A DNA stretch of 64,000 nt from DASVEE01 sp036380735. GTDB taxonomy: Bacteria; Acidobacteriota; Thermoanaerobaculia; Gp7-AA8. The DNA lies in assembly GCA_036380735.1 (NCBI GenBank), contig DASVEE010000039.1, forward strand, positions 62,001 through 126,000, in the 5' to 3' direction. The notes beneath the pieces are model-generated. The model was not told the origin of the DNA. It did no database searches and worked only from the letters and a program-made list of their open reading frames with translations. Shown in pieces: positions 17,865-26,080 of this stretch. Position 1 is the first letter of the stretch. The number at the start of each line of letters is the position of its first letter. The position numbers and the translations under genes are program-made.

Positions 17865-19798
17865 CCGCGCCTCTCAGACATCTTCAACGTCAACCTCTTG
17901 TCACGTGGCAGGGCTCCGCCCGGTTCTGGATTCTGTGAGATGACCACGCCGCTTCCGATGGCCTGCACCGCGAAGCCGCGCCGGACCGCCGCAGCGATCG
18001 CTGCCCGAGCATCGAGACCGCGCAAATCGGGGACCGCGGACGCCGCGTTGGCCGAGGGCTGGCGTTGCGAAAATGCCGCCAGCAGCGGCCCATCCGTGGC
18101 GATCGAGCGTGACGGGCGCGACGGCGGCACGCCGAGGTAGCGCAGCGTCGCTTCGGCCACCTCGCGGAACACCGGCGCCGCAATGGCGCCGCCGTAGTGT
18201 CCGCCGCGAGGCTCGTCCACGACCACCAGCATCACGAGGCGTGGCTGGTCGGCCGGGACATAGCCGGCGAACGACGCCACGAACTTGTCGCCGGAGTAGC
18301 CGCCGCGCACCGCTTTCTGCGCCGTGCCGGTCTTGCCGGCGACGGTGTGCTCGGCGAGCTGCGCCTTGCTGCCGGTGCCGCGCTGCACGACCTGCTTGAG
18401 GATCTCGTTCATCACCGCCGCGGTCTTTTCTGACGTGACGCGCACGGGCTCGGTGCGTTTCGGCGCCCACCGCGTCTTGCCGTCTTCATCGACGACTTTC
18501 TCGACGATGCGCGGCTCGACGCGCAGGCCGCCGTTCGCAACCGTCCCCATCGCGCGGACGATCTGCATCGGCGTGACGCCGATCTCCTGCCCGATCGAAA
18601 TGCTGGCATTCGAGACGGCCGACCACTTCTGCGTCGGCCGCAACAGGCCGATCGGCTCGCCCGGGAGGTTCAGCCCCGTGCGCTCGCCAAAGCCGAACTT
18701 GCGGATCCAGTCGTAGAACCGGGTCTGCCCGAGCGCGAGAGCGACCTTGATCGTGCCGACATTCGAGGAGTGCACGAGCACGTCCTCGAACGACATCAAA
18801 CCGTAGCGATTGCCGCCGTGCTCGCGGATCTCGACATTGGCGATGCGGATCGAGCCGTTGTTGCAGTCGATGATCTGCGACGGCGTGACGAGGCGCTCCT
18901 CGAGACCCGCCGACGCCGCGACGATCTTGAACGTGGAGCCGGGCTCGTAGAGATCCTGGACGTTGCGGTTGCGCCAGGCGACCGGCGCAAACTGCCGGAA
19001 GCGGTTCGGGTCGTACGTGGGGTACGACGCCATCGCCAGGATCGCGCCGTCGGCCGGGTCCATGATGAGGATGGAGCCGCCGGTCGCACGCGCCTTCACC
19101 ACCGCGCGTTCCAGCGCGCGCTCGGCGATGAACTGGATGACGCTGTCGATCGTGAGGACGACGTCATGCCCGTCGCGCGGCGCATTGGCGCCGTCGCCGC
19201 CGACGAGGTACATGCCGGCGCGCGCGTCCTGCAGCAGCGTCACTTTGCCGGGCGTGCCGTGGATGTGACTGTCGACCGCGTGCTCGATCCCAGCGAGACC
19301 GCCGCCGTCGATGCCCGTGTAGCCGATGACGTTCGCCGCCAGCGTGTTCCGCGGATACGAGCGGCGATGCGCCTCGAGGAAGTAGATGCCCCGCAGCTTC
19401 AGCTTCCGCACCTCGGCCGTCACGCTCAGCGGAAGCTGCCGCGCGATCCAGGTGAAGCTGCCGCCGGCGCGCAGCTTCGCCTCGACCTCGCGGGCCGTCA
19501 CGTTCAGCGCTTTGATGGAGGCGAGCTTCTTCGCCGTCGTCTTGCGGTCGATGACGAACTGCGGATCGGCGTAGATCGATTCGGCGGCGACGCTCTCCGC
19601 GAGGATGCGGCCGCGCGCGTCGAGGATCGAGCCGCGGACCGGATCGAGCTCCACGGTCCGCTCCTGCTGCTTCTTCGCGCGGGCGACGTAGTGGTCGTGC
19701 TTCACGAGCTGGATTTGCACCAGCCGCAAGATGACCACGATGGCCCAGGCGGCGAGGAAGGCGAACAGCTGCAGGAGGCGCTTCTGCGTCAGCGGCAT
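17861..19798 (-). CDS. ftsI: Septal peptidoglycan transpeptidase FtsI (PBP3-type) with PASTA domain
   Basis: Cross-links septal peptidoglycan together with FtsW. 645 residues: short cytoplasmic tail, membrane segment (LFAFLAAWAIVVILRLVQI, 11-29), pedestal domain starting RGSILDARGRILA, and transpeptidase domain with Ser288 in STFK, SSN at 344-346 and KTG at 489-491. After a linker rich in Ser/Pro/Ala a single PASTA repeat closes the protein (VPDLRGLDARAAIAAAVRRG through VVISQNPEPGG). E. coli FtsI lacks PASTA; it is common in Firmicutes and in several deep Gram-negative phyla. Overlaps ftsL by one base and murE by ATGA. Confidence 0.95.
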   Translation of the reverse strand: MPLTQKRLLQLFAFLAAWAIVVILRLVQIQLVKHDHYVARAKKQQERTVELDPVRGSILDARGRILAESVAAESIYADPQFVIDRKTTAKKLASIKALNVTAREVEAKLRAGGSFTWIARQLPLSVTAEVRKLKLRGIYFLEAHRRSYPRNTLAANVIGYTGIDGGGLAGIEHAVDSHIHGTPGKVTLLQDARAGMYLVGGDGANAPRDGHDVVLTIDSVIQFIAERALERAVVKARATGGSILIMDPADGAILAMASYPTYDPNRFRQFAPVAWRNRNVQDLYEPGSTFKIVAASAGLEERLVTPSQIIDCNNGSIRIANVEIREHGGNRYGLMSFEDVLVHSSNVGTIKVALALGQTRFYDWIRKFGFGERTGLNLPGEPIGLLRPTQKWSAVSNASISIGQEIGVTPMQIVRAMGTVANGGLRVEPRIVEKVVDEDGKTRWAPKRTEPVRVTSEKTAAVMNEILKQVVQRGTGSKAQLAEHTVAGKTGTAQKAVRGGYSGDKFVASFAGYVPADQPRLVMLVVVDEPRGGHYGGAIAAPVFREVAEATLRYLGVPPSRPSRSIATDGPLLAAFSQRQPSANAASAVPDLRGLDARAAIAAAVRRGFAVQAIGSGVVISQNPEPGGALPRDKRLTLKMSERRG

Positions 19799-20163
19799 CA
19801 GCCTCCTCCCGTCTTGCGCGCGGCCGGCGGCTTGGGCGGCGTCGAGACCATGACGATCGCGCCGGGCTTCGTCGGCTCGAAGCCGAGCGTGACGGCTTTC
19901 TGCTCGACGGCTTCGAGCGCGGTCAGGCGATCCAGCTCGAGCTGCAGCGCCTTGTTCTGCGCTTCGATCGCTTTGCGGCTCTTCTGGAGACGCGTCGCCT
20001 CATGGCCGAGCCGGATGATCTCCAGGTTCTGCCAGGTGAACAGAAGGAGGAACGCACCGACCGGAATCCCGATGGAGAGTACGGCCAGCATTTCGCGGAA
20101 TCGCCGGCGATCCCTCTCGCGGACGATGTGCGTGTTCTCGATCGGTTTTTTTTGTGTGTACAT
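19798..20163 (-). CDS. ftsL: Cell division protein FtsL-like
   Basis: Small bitopic divisome protein. 121 residues: basic N-terminus (RERDRRRFREM), one membrane segment (VLSIGIPVGAFLLLFTW, about 28-44), then a leucine-rich coiled coil (EATRLQKSRKAIEAQNKALQ and on) and a Pro/Lys-rich tail. Assigned mainly by position between rsmH and ftsI and by this layout; FtsL sequences diverge strongly. ATG 20163 is the first Met before the basic tail; the upstream open stretch does not look like protein. No clear Shine-Dalgarno. Confidence 0.8.
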   Translation of the reverse strand: MYTQKKPIENTHIVRERDRRRFREMLAVLSIGIPVGAFLLLFTWQNLEIIRLGHEATRLQKSRKAIEAQNKALQLELDRLTALEAVEQKAVTLGFEPTKPGAIVMVSTPPKPPAARKTGGG

Positions 20164-20383
20164 GACGGGGGCAACCGCGGCGCGCGGAACCAACGAACAA
20201 GGGTGAAGATCTGCCTGCACGTACGATGTCGAGAACCATCCACACTCTCCCACCCCCCACGCACCACCCCTCCCGAGCTCCCGCCACCGCACTCACACCC
20301 AACCCTTCCCCAACCTTCACCCTTGCTCTTTGGCTCCGCTATCTTCGATTTCCGATTCCCGGCTTTGATGTCCGGAAATCACT
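20164..20383. other. Non-coding gap between rsmH and ftsL
   Basis: No supported gene. The plus strand is very C-rich (minus strand G-rich). An 11-bp inverted repeat, CAAGGGTGAAG (20198-20208) and CTTCACCCTTG (20315-20325), flanks most of it and could form a long stem in the dcw transcript. Confidence 0.4.
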
Positions 20384-21319
20384 TCAGACTCCTACCTTCT
20401 CCGCCACCCGCAGCTTCGCGCTGCGAGCCCTTGGATTTCTTTTCAACTCTTCTTCTGAAGCAGTCACCGGGCGCCCCGTCAGGATCTCGATGAGCTCCTG
20501 CGCGCCGCACCCGCACACCGGCATGTTCGGCGGGCAGGTGCACTCCCCTTCCAGCCGCCGGAAAGCGCGCTTGATGATCCGGTCCTCCAATGAATGGAAG
20601 GCGATGATCGCCACACGCGCGCCGGGCTCGAGGACGCTCACCGCGTCGTCGACGAAGTGGTCGAGGTCGACCAGCTCGCGGTTCCCGGCGATGCGTAATG
20701 CCTGGAACGTCAGCGTCGATGGATCGATCTCGTGCGGCTTCGAGCGCTTCACGGAGCGGATCACCTCCGCCAACCGCGCCGTCGTCTCGATCGGCGCTTC
20801 CGCGCGCGCCTCGACGATCGCCCGGGCGATCCGCCGCGCCATCGGCTCTTCGCCGTAATCGCGGAGGATGCGCGCGAGCTCCGGCTCGTCGAGCGTCGCC
20901 ACGAGCTCCGCCGCGCTGGTGCTCTCCGGTCCCATGCGCATGTCGAGAGGCGCATCGAAGCGGAAGGAGAAGCCGCGCGCCGGATCGTCGAGTTGCATCG
21001 ACGAGATGCCGAGATCGGCGAGCAGGCCGCTGACGGCCCCACTGACCGCATGGCTGCCGGACTGCTTCAGGATGTCAATGAGCTCTTCGTGGCGTCCTCT
21101 GTGGAACGACACGCGGTCGCCGAAACGGCTCAGCCGCTCCTTCGACCGTTCGAGCGCTTCCGGATCGCGGTCGATGGCAATCAACCGCGCTTCGGGATAC
21201 CGCTCGAGCAATCCCTCCGCGTGTCCCCCGAGACCGACCGTGGCATCGACCAGCGTGCCGTCGGGACGGGAGGGGCGGAGGGCGTCGAGTACTTCCTCGA
21301 AAAGAACGGGGGCGTGCAT
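20384..21319 (-). CDS. rsmH: 16S rRNA (cytosine-1402-N4)-methyltransferase
   Basis: Methylates N4 of C1402 in the ribosomal P site with SAM. 311 residues. N-terminal H-APVLFEEVLDAL, SAM motif VDATVGLGGHAEGLL, AIDRDPEAL, then DLGISSMQLDDPARGFSF and FHSLEDRIIKRAF, all diagnostic of the family; the cysteines in CTCPPNMPVCGCG are also typical. Standard position after mraZ. The start codon sits 5 nt from the family-B hairpin that fills the mraZ-rsmH gap. Confidence 0.96.
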   Translation of the reverse strand: MHAPVLFEEVLDALRPSRPDGTLVDATVGLGGHAEGLLERYPEARLIAIDRDPEALERSKERLSRFGDRVSFHRGRHEELIDILKQSGSHAVSGAVSGLLADLGISSMQLDDPARGFSFRFDAPLDMRMGPESTSAAELVATLDEPELARILRDYGEEPMARRIARAIVEARAEAPIETTARLAEVIRSVKRSKPHEIDPSTLTFQALRIAGNRELVDLDHFVDDAVSVLEPGARVAIIAFHSLEDRIIKRAFRRLEGECTCPPNMPVCGCGAQELIEILTGRPVTASEEELKRNPRARSAKLRVAEKVGV

Positions 21320-21409
21320 CGTCGTTGTCCGTTTTCCGTTGACCGTTTTCCGTGCTCCGCCGTGCGCAACAGCACGGACAACGGAAAACGGACAACGGAA
21401 AACGCGTCG
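21320..21409. repeat. Family-B palindromic repeat between mraZ and rsmH
   Basis: Heptads CCGTTGT/CCGTTTT run to the apex CGTGCTCCGC. A short loop leads to AGCACGG and complementary heptads, ending AAAACGCGTCG. The element fills the whole space from the mraZ stop to 5 nt before the rsmH start, so the dcw mRNA would carry it as a hairpin between two cistrons. Confidence 0.88.
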
Positions 21410-21862
21410 TTACACCCCGTGGAGCTCCAGCTCCTTGAAGTCTTCCGGACTCATGGGCGTCTCGAGGAGGCGCTTCTGGATCCGCTCTTCATTCCAGACG
21501 ATCAGGTGGTCCTGATTGCCGATGACCACCACGTCCTCGGCGATGCTCGCCACGCTACGCAGCACGGCGGGGACGAGGACGCGCCCCTGCGTGTCGATCG
21601 TCGACACCTGGCCGAAGTAGTTGACCCGTTCGAGCAGCTTCGCCTTGGCGAGCGACGCCGACGGCACTTTGGCCAGCCGTTGCTGAAAGTCGAACCAGAC
21701 CGGCAGCGGGTACACCAGAGCCCGTTCACCGTCCGTGGACGTGATGAAGAGGTCCGGCCCGTATTTGTCTTCAATGATCTTGCGGAAATTCGCCGGGACC
21801 TTCAGCCGACCCTTTTCGTCGATCTTCGCGGGGCTGTGCCCCATGAGTACGCTGAGTTCCAC
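21410..21862 (-). CDS. mraZ: Transcriptional regulator MraZ
   Basis: DNA-binding protein of the AbrB/SpoVT swapped-hairpin fold, first gene of the dcw cluster and its repressor in characterised bacteria. 150 residues from GTG 21862, close to the family's ~150; ATG 21844 (144 residues) is an equally plausible start. Two half-repeats are visible: IDEKGRLKVPANFR and IDTQGRVLVPAVLR. Four GTGG boxes at 10-bp spacing lie 54-87 nt upstream, the layout expected for autoregulation. The stop codon abuts a family-B repeat. Confidence 0.93.
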   Translation of the reverse strand: MELSVLMGHSPAKIDEKGRLKVPANFRKIIEDKYGPDLFITSTDGERALVYPLPVWFDFQQRLAKVPSASLAKAKLLERVNYFGQVSTIDTQGRVLVPAVLRSVASIAEDVVVIGNQDHLIVWNEERIQKRLLETPMSPEDFKELELHGV

Positions 21863-21915
21863 GGCTGGTAGAGCCCTCTAGGACGGCATTTCCGCTATCA
21901 AGATGGTCGTTTGTA

Positions 21916-21949
21916 CCACTTCCATCCACCGTCGTCCACATTTTTCCAC
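21916..21949 (-). promoter_or_regulatory. Predicted MraZ operator (four GTGG boxes)
   Basis: On the minus strand GTGG occurs four times at exactly 10-bp intervals (CCAC at 21946, 21936, 21926 and 21916 on the plus strand). Known MraZ sites are TGGG- or GTG-containing direct repeats with about 10-bp periodicity upstream of mraZ. Position and spacing fit; binding itself is inferred. Confidence 0.75.
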
Positions 21950-22015
21950 CGCATGACGCATGAGTTGCAGCCGGGCTTGCCATGAGTAGAGGGAGGGGGC
22001 GGTCGGATGTCCGCA

Positions 22016-22147
22016 GGGGGACGATAGGACGGATGGGACAAATAGGACCTATAGGACGGATGGGACCTATCCACCACGCGCACGGGCGAATCGCCGCAGG
22101 CGCAGGCGTCCCATAGGTCCTATCTGTCCTATTCGTCCTACGTTTCC
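22016..22147. repeat. Family-A palindromic repeat (9-bp units)
   Basis: The left arm GGGGGACGAT then AGGACnnAT units (22021-22069) faces a right arm of ATnnGTCCT units (22108-22141), around a GC-rich loop of about 38 nt. It separates the mraZ control region from the end of the kinase gene. Confidence 0.88.
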
Positions 22148-22148
22148 C

Positions 22149-22649
22149 TTACGTGGTCAGGAACCGCACCTCACGGCCATCGCACTCCACGTCCGTCGGC
22201 GGTTCCCACAGGTTGCTGGCCAGCTCGAAGATGTGCGGGGGCACCTCCATGGCGAACGTGGCGCCCCGGGCGATGTTCCGATGCGCGACGCGCTCCCGTC
22301 GCAGTTCGCGCGGGGCGTCGAGCACGTAGATCGTGAGGTCGAAAGCCTCTGCATCCACGCGTGCGTACAGCGCCTCCCGTTCGTGCCGCCGAATCAGGCC
22401 GATCTCGAGCACCACGTCGATGCCGAGGCCGAGCAGCTGCTGCGTCACGCTCCAGATCTGGTCGACGCAGCGCGCGGCGCGCTCGACGTACCACTCGATG
22501 ACGCCCGTCGCAGGGCGGTCCGGGCTGAAGAGGCGCGGCATCCACTCGTCGAGGTTGAAGCGCACGGCGTCATGTTGCGCGGCCAGTTGCAGGGCGAAGG
22601 TCGACTTGCCGGCGCCTACCGGGCCGACGATGAGGTGAATCCGAGCCAT
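22149..22649 (-). CDS. P-loop kinase-like ATP-binding protein
   Basis: 166 residues from ATG 22649 (a TTG 36 nt upstream also keeps the frame open). Walker A GPVGAGKST sits at the very N-terminus (MARIHLIV-GPVGAGKST), followed by FNLDEWMPRLF, an Asp-containing lid region and TIYVLDAPRELRRERVAHRN. This is the pattern of AAA_33-type small nucleotide or metabolite kinases, which phosphorylate diverse small molecules. Substrate unknown. Stands alone between a family-A repeat and a DinB remnant. Confidence 0.75.
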   Translation of the reverse strand: MARIHLIVGPVGAGKSTFALQLAAQHDAVRFNLDEWMPRLFSPDRPATGVIEWYVERAARCVDQIWSVTQQLLGLGIDVVLEIGLIRRHEREALYARVDAEAFDLTIYVLDAPRELRRERVAHRNIARGATFAMEVPPHIFELASNLWEPPTDVECDGREVRFLTT

Positions 22650-22736
22650 GCGCGCACCATCTGCCGTGGGAGCACGTGCGGTCAAGACGGCGGAGCGCTG
22701 CTGTAACCGCGGCGGCGCAACGCCGCATTCGAAGGT

Positions 22737-22985
22737 TTACGAGCCATGCCCGGCGCAGTGCATCACGCCGAGGAACTGGCTCCACGGCCCGATGACTTCG
22801 CGGTATTGATGCGCCATCACGCGCGTCATCTGATGGAGGTGGCTGAGATCGTGCGCCGCCCACGTGGCCAGCAGCTCCGACAGCGTCGTGGCGCCGAGCA
22901 CCGGGTGGCGTCCGGGACGCGCGAGGTCCTCCGGCCGCAGTTTCGTGTGTTCGAGATCGTGCGCGATCATCATCAGCTTCACCAT
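22737..22985 (-). pseudogene. C-terminal half of a DinB-family protein
   Basis: The 82 residues match the second half of DinB/YfiT-like four-helix proteins: EDLARPGRHPVLGATTLSEL, then LLATWAAHDLSHLHQMTRV and MAHQYREVIGPWSQFLGVM. Intact members are about 170 residues and include a first metal-binding His in the N-terminal half, absent here. No N-terminal half is found in any frame in the 85 bp before the divergent amine oxidase. Likely a truncated, nonfunctional gene. Confidence 0.65.
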
Positions 22986-23071
22986 AAACCATCCAACGCA
23001 TCGGACCTAGATCATCCCTTCTTGCGCTATCCTTCCGTCGTTCCCCCACAACTGAATACGCGGAGGTCCGG

Positions 23072-24775
23072 ATGAGTGACTCCCCCAGGTGGACGCGTCG
23101 CAGCTTCCTGAATGCCGTCGGCGCCGCGGGTGGCGCGGCCGCCGTCTACGAGACCATGGTGGCCATGGGGATGATTCGTGTCCCCGAGGCTTTTGCGGGA
23201 CCGCCGCAGATCCCGCAAGGCCAGGGCGCCGGCCAGCGTGTCGTGATCCTCGGCGCCGGCATTGCCGGACTCACCGCCGCGTATGAGCTGAACAACGCCG
23301 GCTACGAGGTCATCATCCTCGAAGCGAAGGAGCGCGCCGGCGGACGCAGTTACACCGTGCGCCGCGGCTACACCATCGAGGAGAACACCGGCACGAAGCA
23401 GGTGTGCAAGTTCGACGACGGCGACGACTTCTACCTCAACGCCGGCCCCGGCCGCCTCCCCTACCACCACACCGCCATCCTGCACTACTGCACCCTCTTC
23501 GGCGTACCGCTCGAGGTCTACACCATGATGACGCGCGCGAACTTCTTCCAGCGCGACGAATCGTGGGACAGCCGCTCCGTGCCGAACCGCCGCATCGCCA
23601 ACGACACGCGCGGCTGGATCTCCGAGCTGCTCGCGAAGTCCGTGGTGAAAGGAAACCTCAACGCCGAGCTGAAGGCGAAAGGCGTCGACAAGGACCAGTT
23701 CCTCAACCTCCTCACCGTCTTCGGCGACATCGATCCCGCCGACAAGTACGACTACCTCGGCTCCTCCCGCTCCGGCTACTTCGTGCAGCCGGGCATCGAC
23801 TCGTGCGGCAAGCTCCTCAAGCCGCTCACGCTCGCCGATCTCGTCACGTCCGATTTCTGGAATCACCGCTTCTATCAGGCGGAGGAGTACGAGTGGCAGC
23901 CGACGCTCTTCCAGCCTGTCGGCGGCATGGACCAGATCTGGCGCTACGGCTTCCTGCAGAAATCGCCCGTCGGACGGTTCATCCACTACAACCAGGAAGT
24001 GGTCAACGTGGAGAACGTGACCGAGGATGGGAAGGCGAAGGTAAAGGTCGCGTTCCGGCCGTCAGGCGGACTCGCGCAGGTCGTGTCGTCGATCACCGCC
24101 GACTGGTGCATCTCTACGATCCCGCTGCCGATCCTGGCGAAGATCACGAAGAACAACAACTTCAGCCAGCCCTACAAGGACGCGATCAACGGCGTCGCCT
24201 TCGCCCCGACGGTGAAGGTCGGCTGGCAGACCAACAGCCGCTTCTGGGAGACGCGCGACGAGATGTACGGCGGCATCTCGTACACCACGGATCCGATCAC
24301 GCAGATCTGGTATCCGTCGTGGGCGTACTTCAAACAGAAAGGCATCCTCACCGGCGCGTACAACTACGACGCCGACGCGATCGCCTATGGCAACATGCCG
24401 CTGCAACAACGCCTCGTCGAAGCGATGAAGGGAGCGAAGAAGGTGCACCCCGACTTCGACAAGCACGTCCCCATCGAGCTCGGTCTCTCCATCGCCTGGC
24501 AGAACGTTCCGTGGCAGCTCGGCGGCTGGGCGGACGACTGGTCGTGCGACAAGACGATTCCGCAGACGCTGCTGCAGCCCGAGGGACGCTTCTGGGTCGC
24601 GGGCGACCAGGTCTCCTACCTCTCCGGCTGGCAGGAAGGCGCCGTGCGCTCCGCGCATCACGTCATCGCCGGAATCGCCGGCATCGCGGTGGCCAAGAAG
24701 GCGCCGATGCGCGAGGGTGCAGCGTCGATCCGGAAGGCGCCGGGCACCCGCCGCCGCACGCGCGGTTTGCCATAG
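23072..24775 (+). CDS. Tat-exported flavin amine oxidase family protein
   Basis: 567 residues. Begins with a twin-arginine signal (TRRSFLNAVGAAGGAAAV), so the folded flavoprotein should be exported. FAD Rossmann motif VVILGAGIAGLTAAYELNNAG at about 58-78, Glu84, and the RAGGRS turn at 88-93. The C-terminal FAD-closing motif is FWVAGDQVSYLSGWQEGAV. Such enzymes oxidise amines or L-amino acids with O2; the substrate is not readable. ATG 23072 has GGAGG 5 nt upstream. The TAG stop (24773-24775) is the first TAG of the adjoining family-A repeat. Confidence 0.88.
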   Translation: MSDSPRWTRRSFLNAVGAAGGAAAVYETMVAMGMIRVPEAFAGPPQIPQGQGAGQRVVILGAGIAGLTAAYELNNAGYEVIILEAKERAGGRSYTVRRGYTIEENTGTKQVCKFDDGDDFYLNAGPGRLPYHHTAILHYCTLFGVPLEVYTMMTRANFFQRDESWDSRSVPNRRIANDTRGWISELLAKSVVKGNLNAELKAKGVDKDQFLNLLTVFGDIDPADKYDYLGSSRSGYFVQPGIDSCGKLLKPLTLADLVTSDFWNHRFYQAEEYEWQPTLFQPVGGMDQIWRYGFLQKSPVGRFIHYNQEVVNVENVTEDGKAKVKVAFRPSGGLAQVVSSITADWCISTIPLPILAKITKNNNFSQPYKDAINGVAFAPTVKVGWQTNSRFWETRDEMYGGISYTTDPITQIWYPSWAYFKQKGILTGAYNYDADAIAYGNMPLQQRLVEAMKGAKKVHPDFDKHVPIELGLSIAWQNVPWQLGGWADDWSCDKTIPQTLLQPEGRFWVAGDQVSYLSGWQEGAVRSAHHVIAGIAGIAVAKKAPMREGAASIRKAPGTRRRTRGLP

Positions 24776-24866
24776 GAACAGCGCTAGGACCGATAGGACG
24801 TCTGGGACAGATAGGACCGATGGGACGAATGGGACAACCATTCGTCCCATCGGTGTCATGCGGCAG
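24773..24866. repeat. Family-A palindromic repeat
   Basis: Seven or so AGGACnnAT-type units (with some TGGGAC variants) run from the amine oxidase stop codon and turn back as CCATTCGTCCCATCGGTGTC. A further right arm lies at 25021-25070, so the two may be halves of one element with about 150 bp between them. Confidence 0.82.
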
Positions 24867-25016
24867 TGCACAATGCGGCACGTGTTCAACCGCATTTGTT
24901 GCGCGCTGCTGCCGCTGCTGTTCCTCAACTGCTTCTTCGAGGAGAAGGTGCGGATCGATCCCAATCACATCTTCAGCAACCAGTGGTACCTGCGCTATGC
25001 ACCGGCGGCGCAGTAA
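24858..25016 (+). CDS. Small putative secreted or lipoprotein-like peptide
   Basis: 52 codons from ATG 24858 (47 from ATG 24873). The product has a basic start (MRHVFNRICC), a hydrophobic core ALLPLLFLNC and a short charged tail ending RYAPAAQ. The Cys after LFLN resembles a lipobox but Asn at -1 is unusual. It lies between two family-A repeat arms, so it could be a cargo-like small gene or a chance frame. No homolog recognised. Confidence 0.35.
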   Translation: MRQCTMRHVFNRICCALLPLLFLNCFFEEKVRIDPNHIFSNQWYLRYAPAAQ

Positions 25017-25020
25017 ATCG

Positions 25021-25070
25021 GTCGTCGTCCTATAGGTCCTATCCGTCCTATTCGTCCCATCGTTCCCCCA
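25021..25070. repeat. Family-A repeat, right arm
   Basis: Five ATnnGTCCT-type units ending in the conserved edge CATCGTTCCCCC. The isochorismatase-like coding homology stops just at this edge. Confidence 0.8.
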
Positions 25071-25075
25071 CCACC

Positions 25076-25313
25076 CGCCGCACCGCTCCGCCGCAGATAC
25101 GACGGTTGCGTACTCCCCCTCCAGGTTCGCCAGCGACGTCGCATGCTCCAGCGACGCATGCCGCACGTGAACCACGGGCCAGCCTTGCGCGCGCCAGACG
25201 GCGAGCAGCTCCGCCATCCGCACTTCCGCGTCCGGATTGTTCCGGTCATTCCCCCAGCGAGGATCGTCGATCGCCTGCTGCACGTCGATGATGAGCAGAG
25301 CGGGCGCGGTCAT
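25076..25313 (-). pseudogene. 5' fragment of an isochorismatase-family (cysteine hydrolase) gene
   Basis: From ATG 25313 the frame gives TAPALLIIDVQQAIDDPRWG then EVRMAELLAVWRAQGWPVVH and VRHASLEHA, a clear isochorismatase-fold N-terminus with the catalytic Asp of IIDVQ. Homology fades after about 75 residues, at the edge of a family-A repeat. The catalytic Cys and the second half of this normally ~180-residue protein are missing. The frame stays open to 24663 but only through repeat and antisense sequence. The start overlaps the preceding gene's stop as ATGA, so it was part of a two-gene unit. Confidence 0.65.
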
Positions 25314-25846
25314 CGCGACCTCCTGATGGCGCTCGCAAGCGCGTAGACGATTTCGTCGGCAATCTCGTTCACGTCGCGATCCGCCGCATTCACCTGCATC
25401 GCGAAGGCTCCGTCGCCGTGCACCGCACAGCATTCCGCCGCTCGTCGATACTGCCAGGCTGCATCGGCCGCCTTCAGCCGCCGCGTCTGCAGACGCTGCT
25501 GCACGACGTCGAGCGGCGCGACGAGACAGAAGTGAAACTGCATCGTCTCGAACCGTGCGATTCCGTCGCGGATCTCCTCGAGATAGCGCACCTCGGAGAA
25601 CGCCATTGGCACGATCACCGTGCGCCGAAATCGCCGCACGAGCCACAGAGCTGCAATCGTGAGCTGCCGCCACAGCCGCAGCTCCTGAAAGTCCGGCACG
25701 TCGCGCCCCACCATCCGGGCCGCGCGCTGCAGCACAATCCCCACGATCTCCGGATCGTAAAGCACGGCGCCCGGCATGCGTTTCACCAGCACGCGCGCCA
25801 CGCTCGTCTTGCCGATTCCGAAGGCGCCGTTGAGGAGGAGAATCAC
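25310..25846 (-). CDS. TmrB-like P-loop ATP-binding protein
   Basis: 178 residues from GTG 25846. Walker A LLNGAFGIGKTS at the N-terminus, then YDPEIVGIVLQR, DFQELRLWRQL and RRTVIVPMAFSEVRYLEEI. This order resembles Bacillus TmrB, a tunicamycin-resistance protein, and related small kinases. The function here is uncertain: resistance to a nucleoside antibiotic or phosphorylation of a small molecule are both possible. Translationally coupled to the isochorismatase fragment. Confidence 0.65.
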   Translation of the reverse strand: MILLLNGAFGIGKTSVARVLVKRMPGAVLYDPEIVGIVLQRAARMVGRDVPDFQELRLWRQLTIAALWLVRRFRRTVIVPMAFSEVRYLEEIRDGIARFETMQFHFCLVAPLDVVQQRLQTRRLKAADAAWQYRRAAECCAVHGDGAFAMQVNAADRDVNEIADEIVYALASAIRRSR

Positions 25847-26080
25847 CTACGCACGCGTCTCCGTCGGTTTGGTGCCCGTTCGAACAAGGTCGCCATGCCG
25901 GCGGCACTCGCGGCGACGGGAAGCGCCGCCAGAACCAGCCCGTGTCGGGAAGCCACGGGATCAGTATAGCCATCACATTCCTCCCATTCGTTCCATCTGT
26001 CCCATCCGTCCCCTGTGCACCGTTCTCCATCGCCCGCGTAGTAACCGGCGATGTGGCACCACCCGAGGAGAACGATCCGA
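25847..26080. other. Divergent intergenic region with a single family-A arm
   Basis: Between the TmrB-like gene and the S9 peptidase. Degenerate 9-bp units (CCCATTCGT, TCCATCTGT, CCCATCCGT) occupy about 25976-26023. The remainder (25850-25970) has no supported gene on either strand. Confidence 0.5.

Noticed and set aside
24663..25075. Extension of the isochorismatase frame to a 216-residue protein
   Set aside because: Beyond 25076 it translates a repeat and the antisense of other sequence, without any conserved motif.
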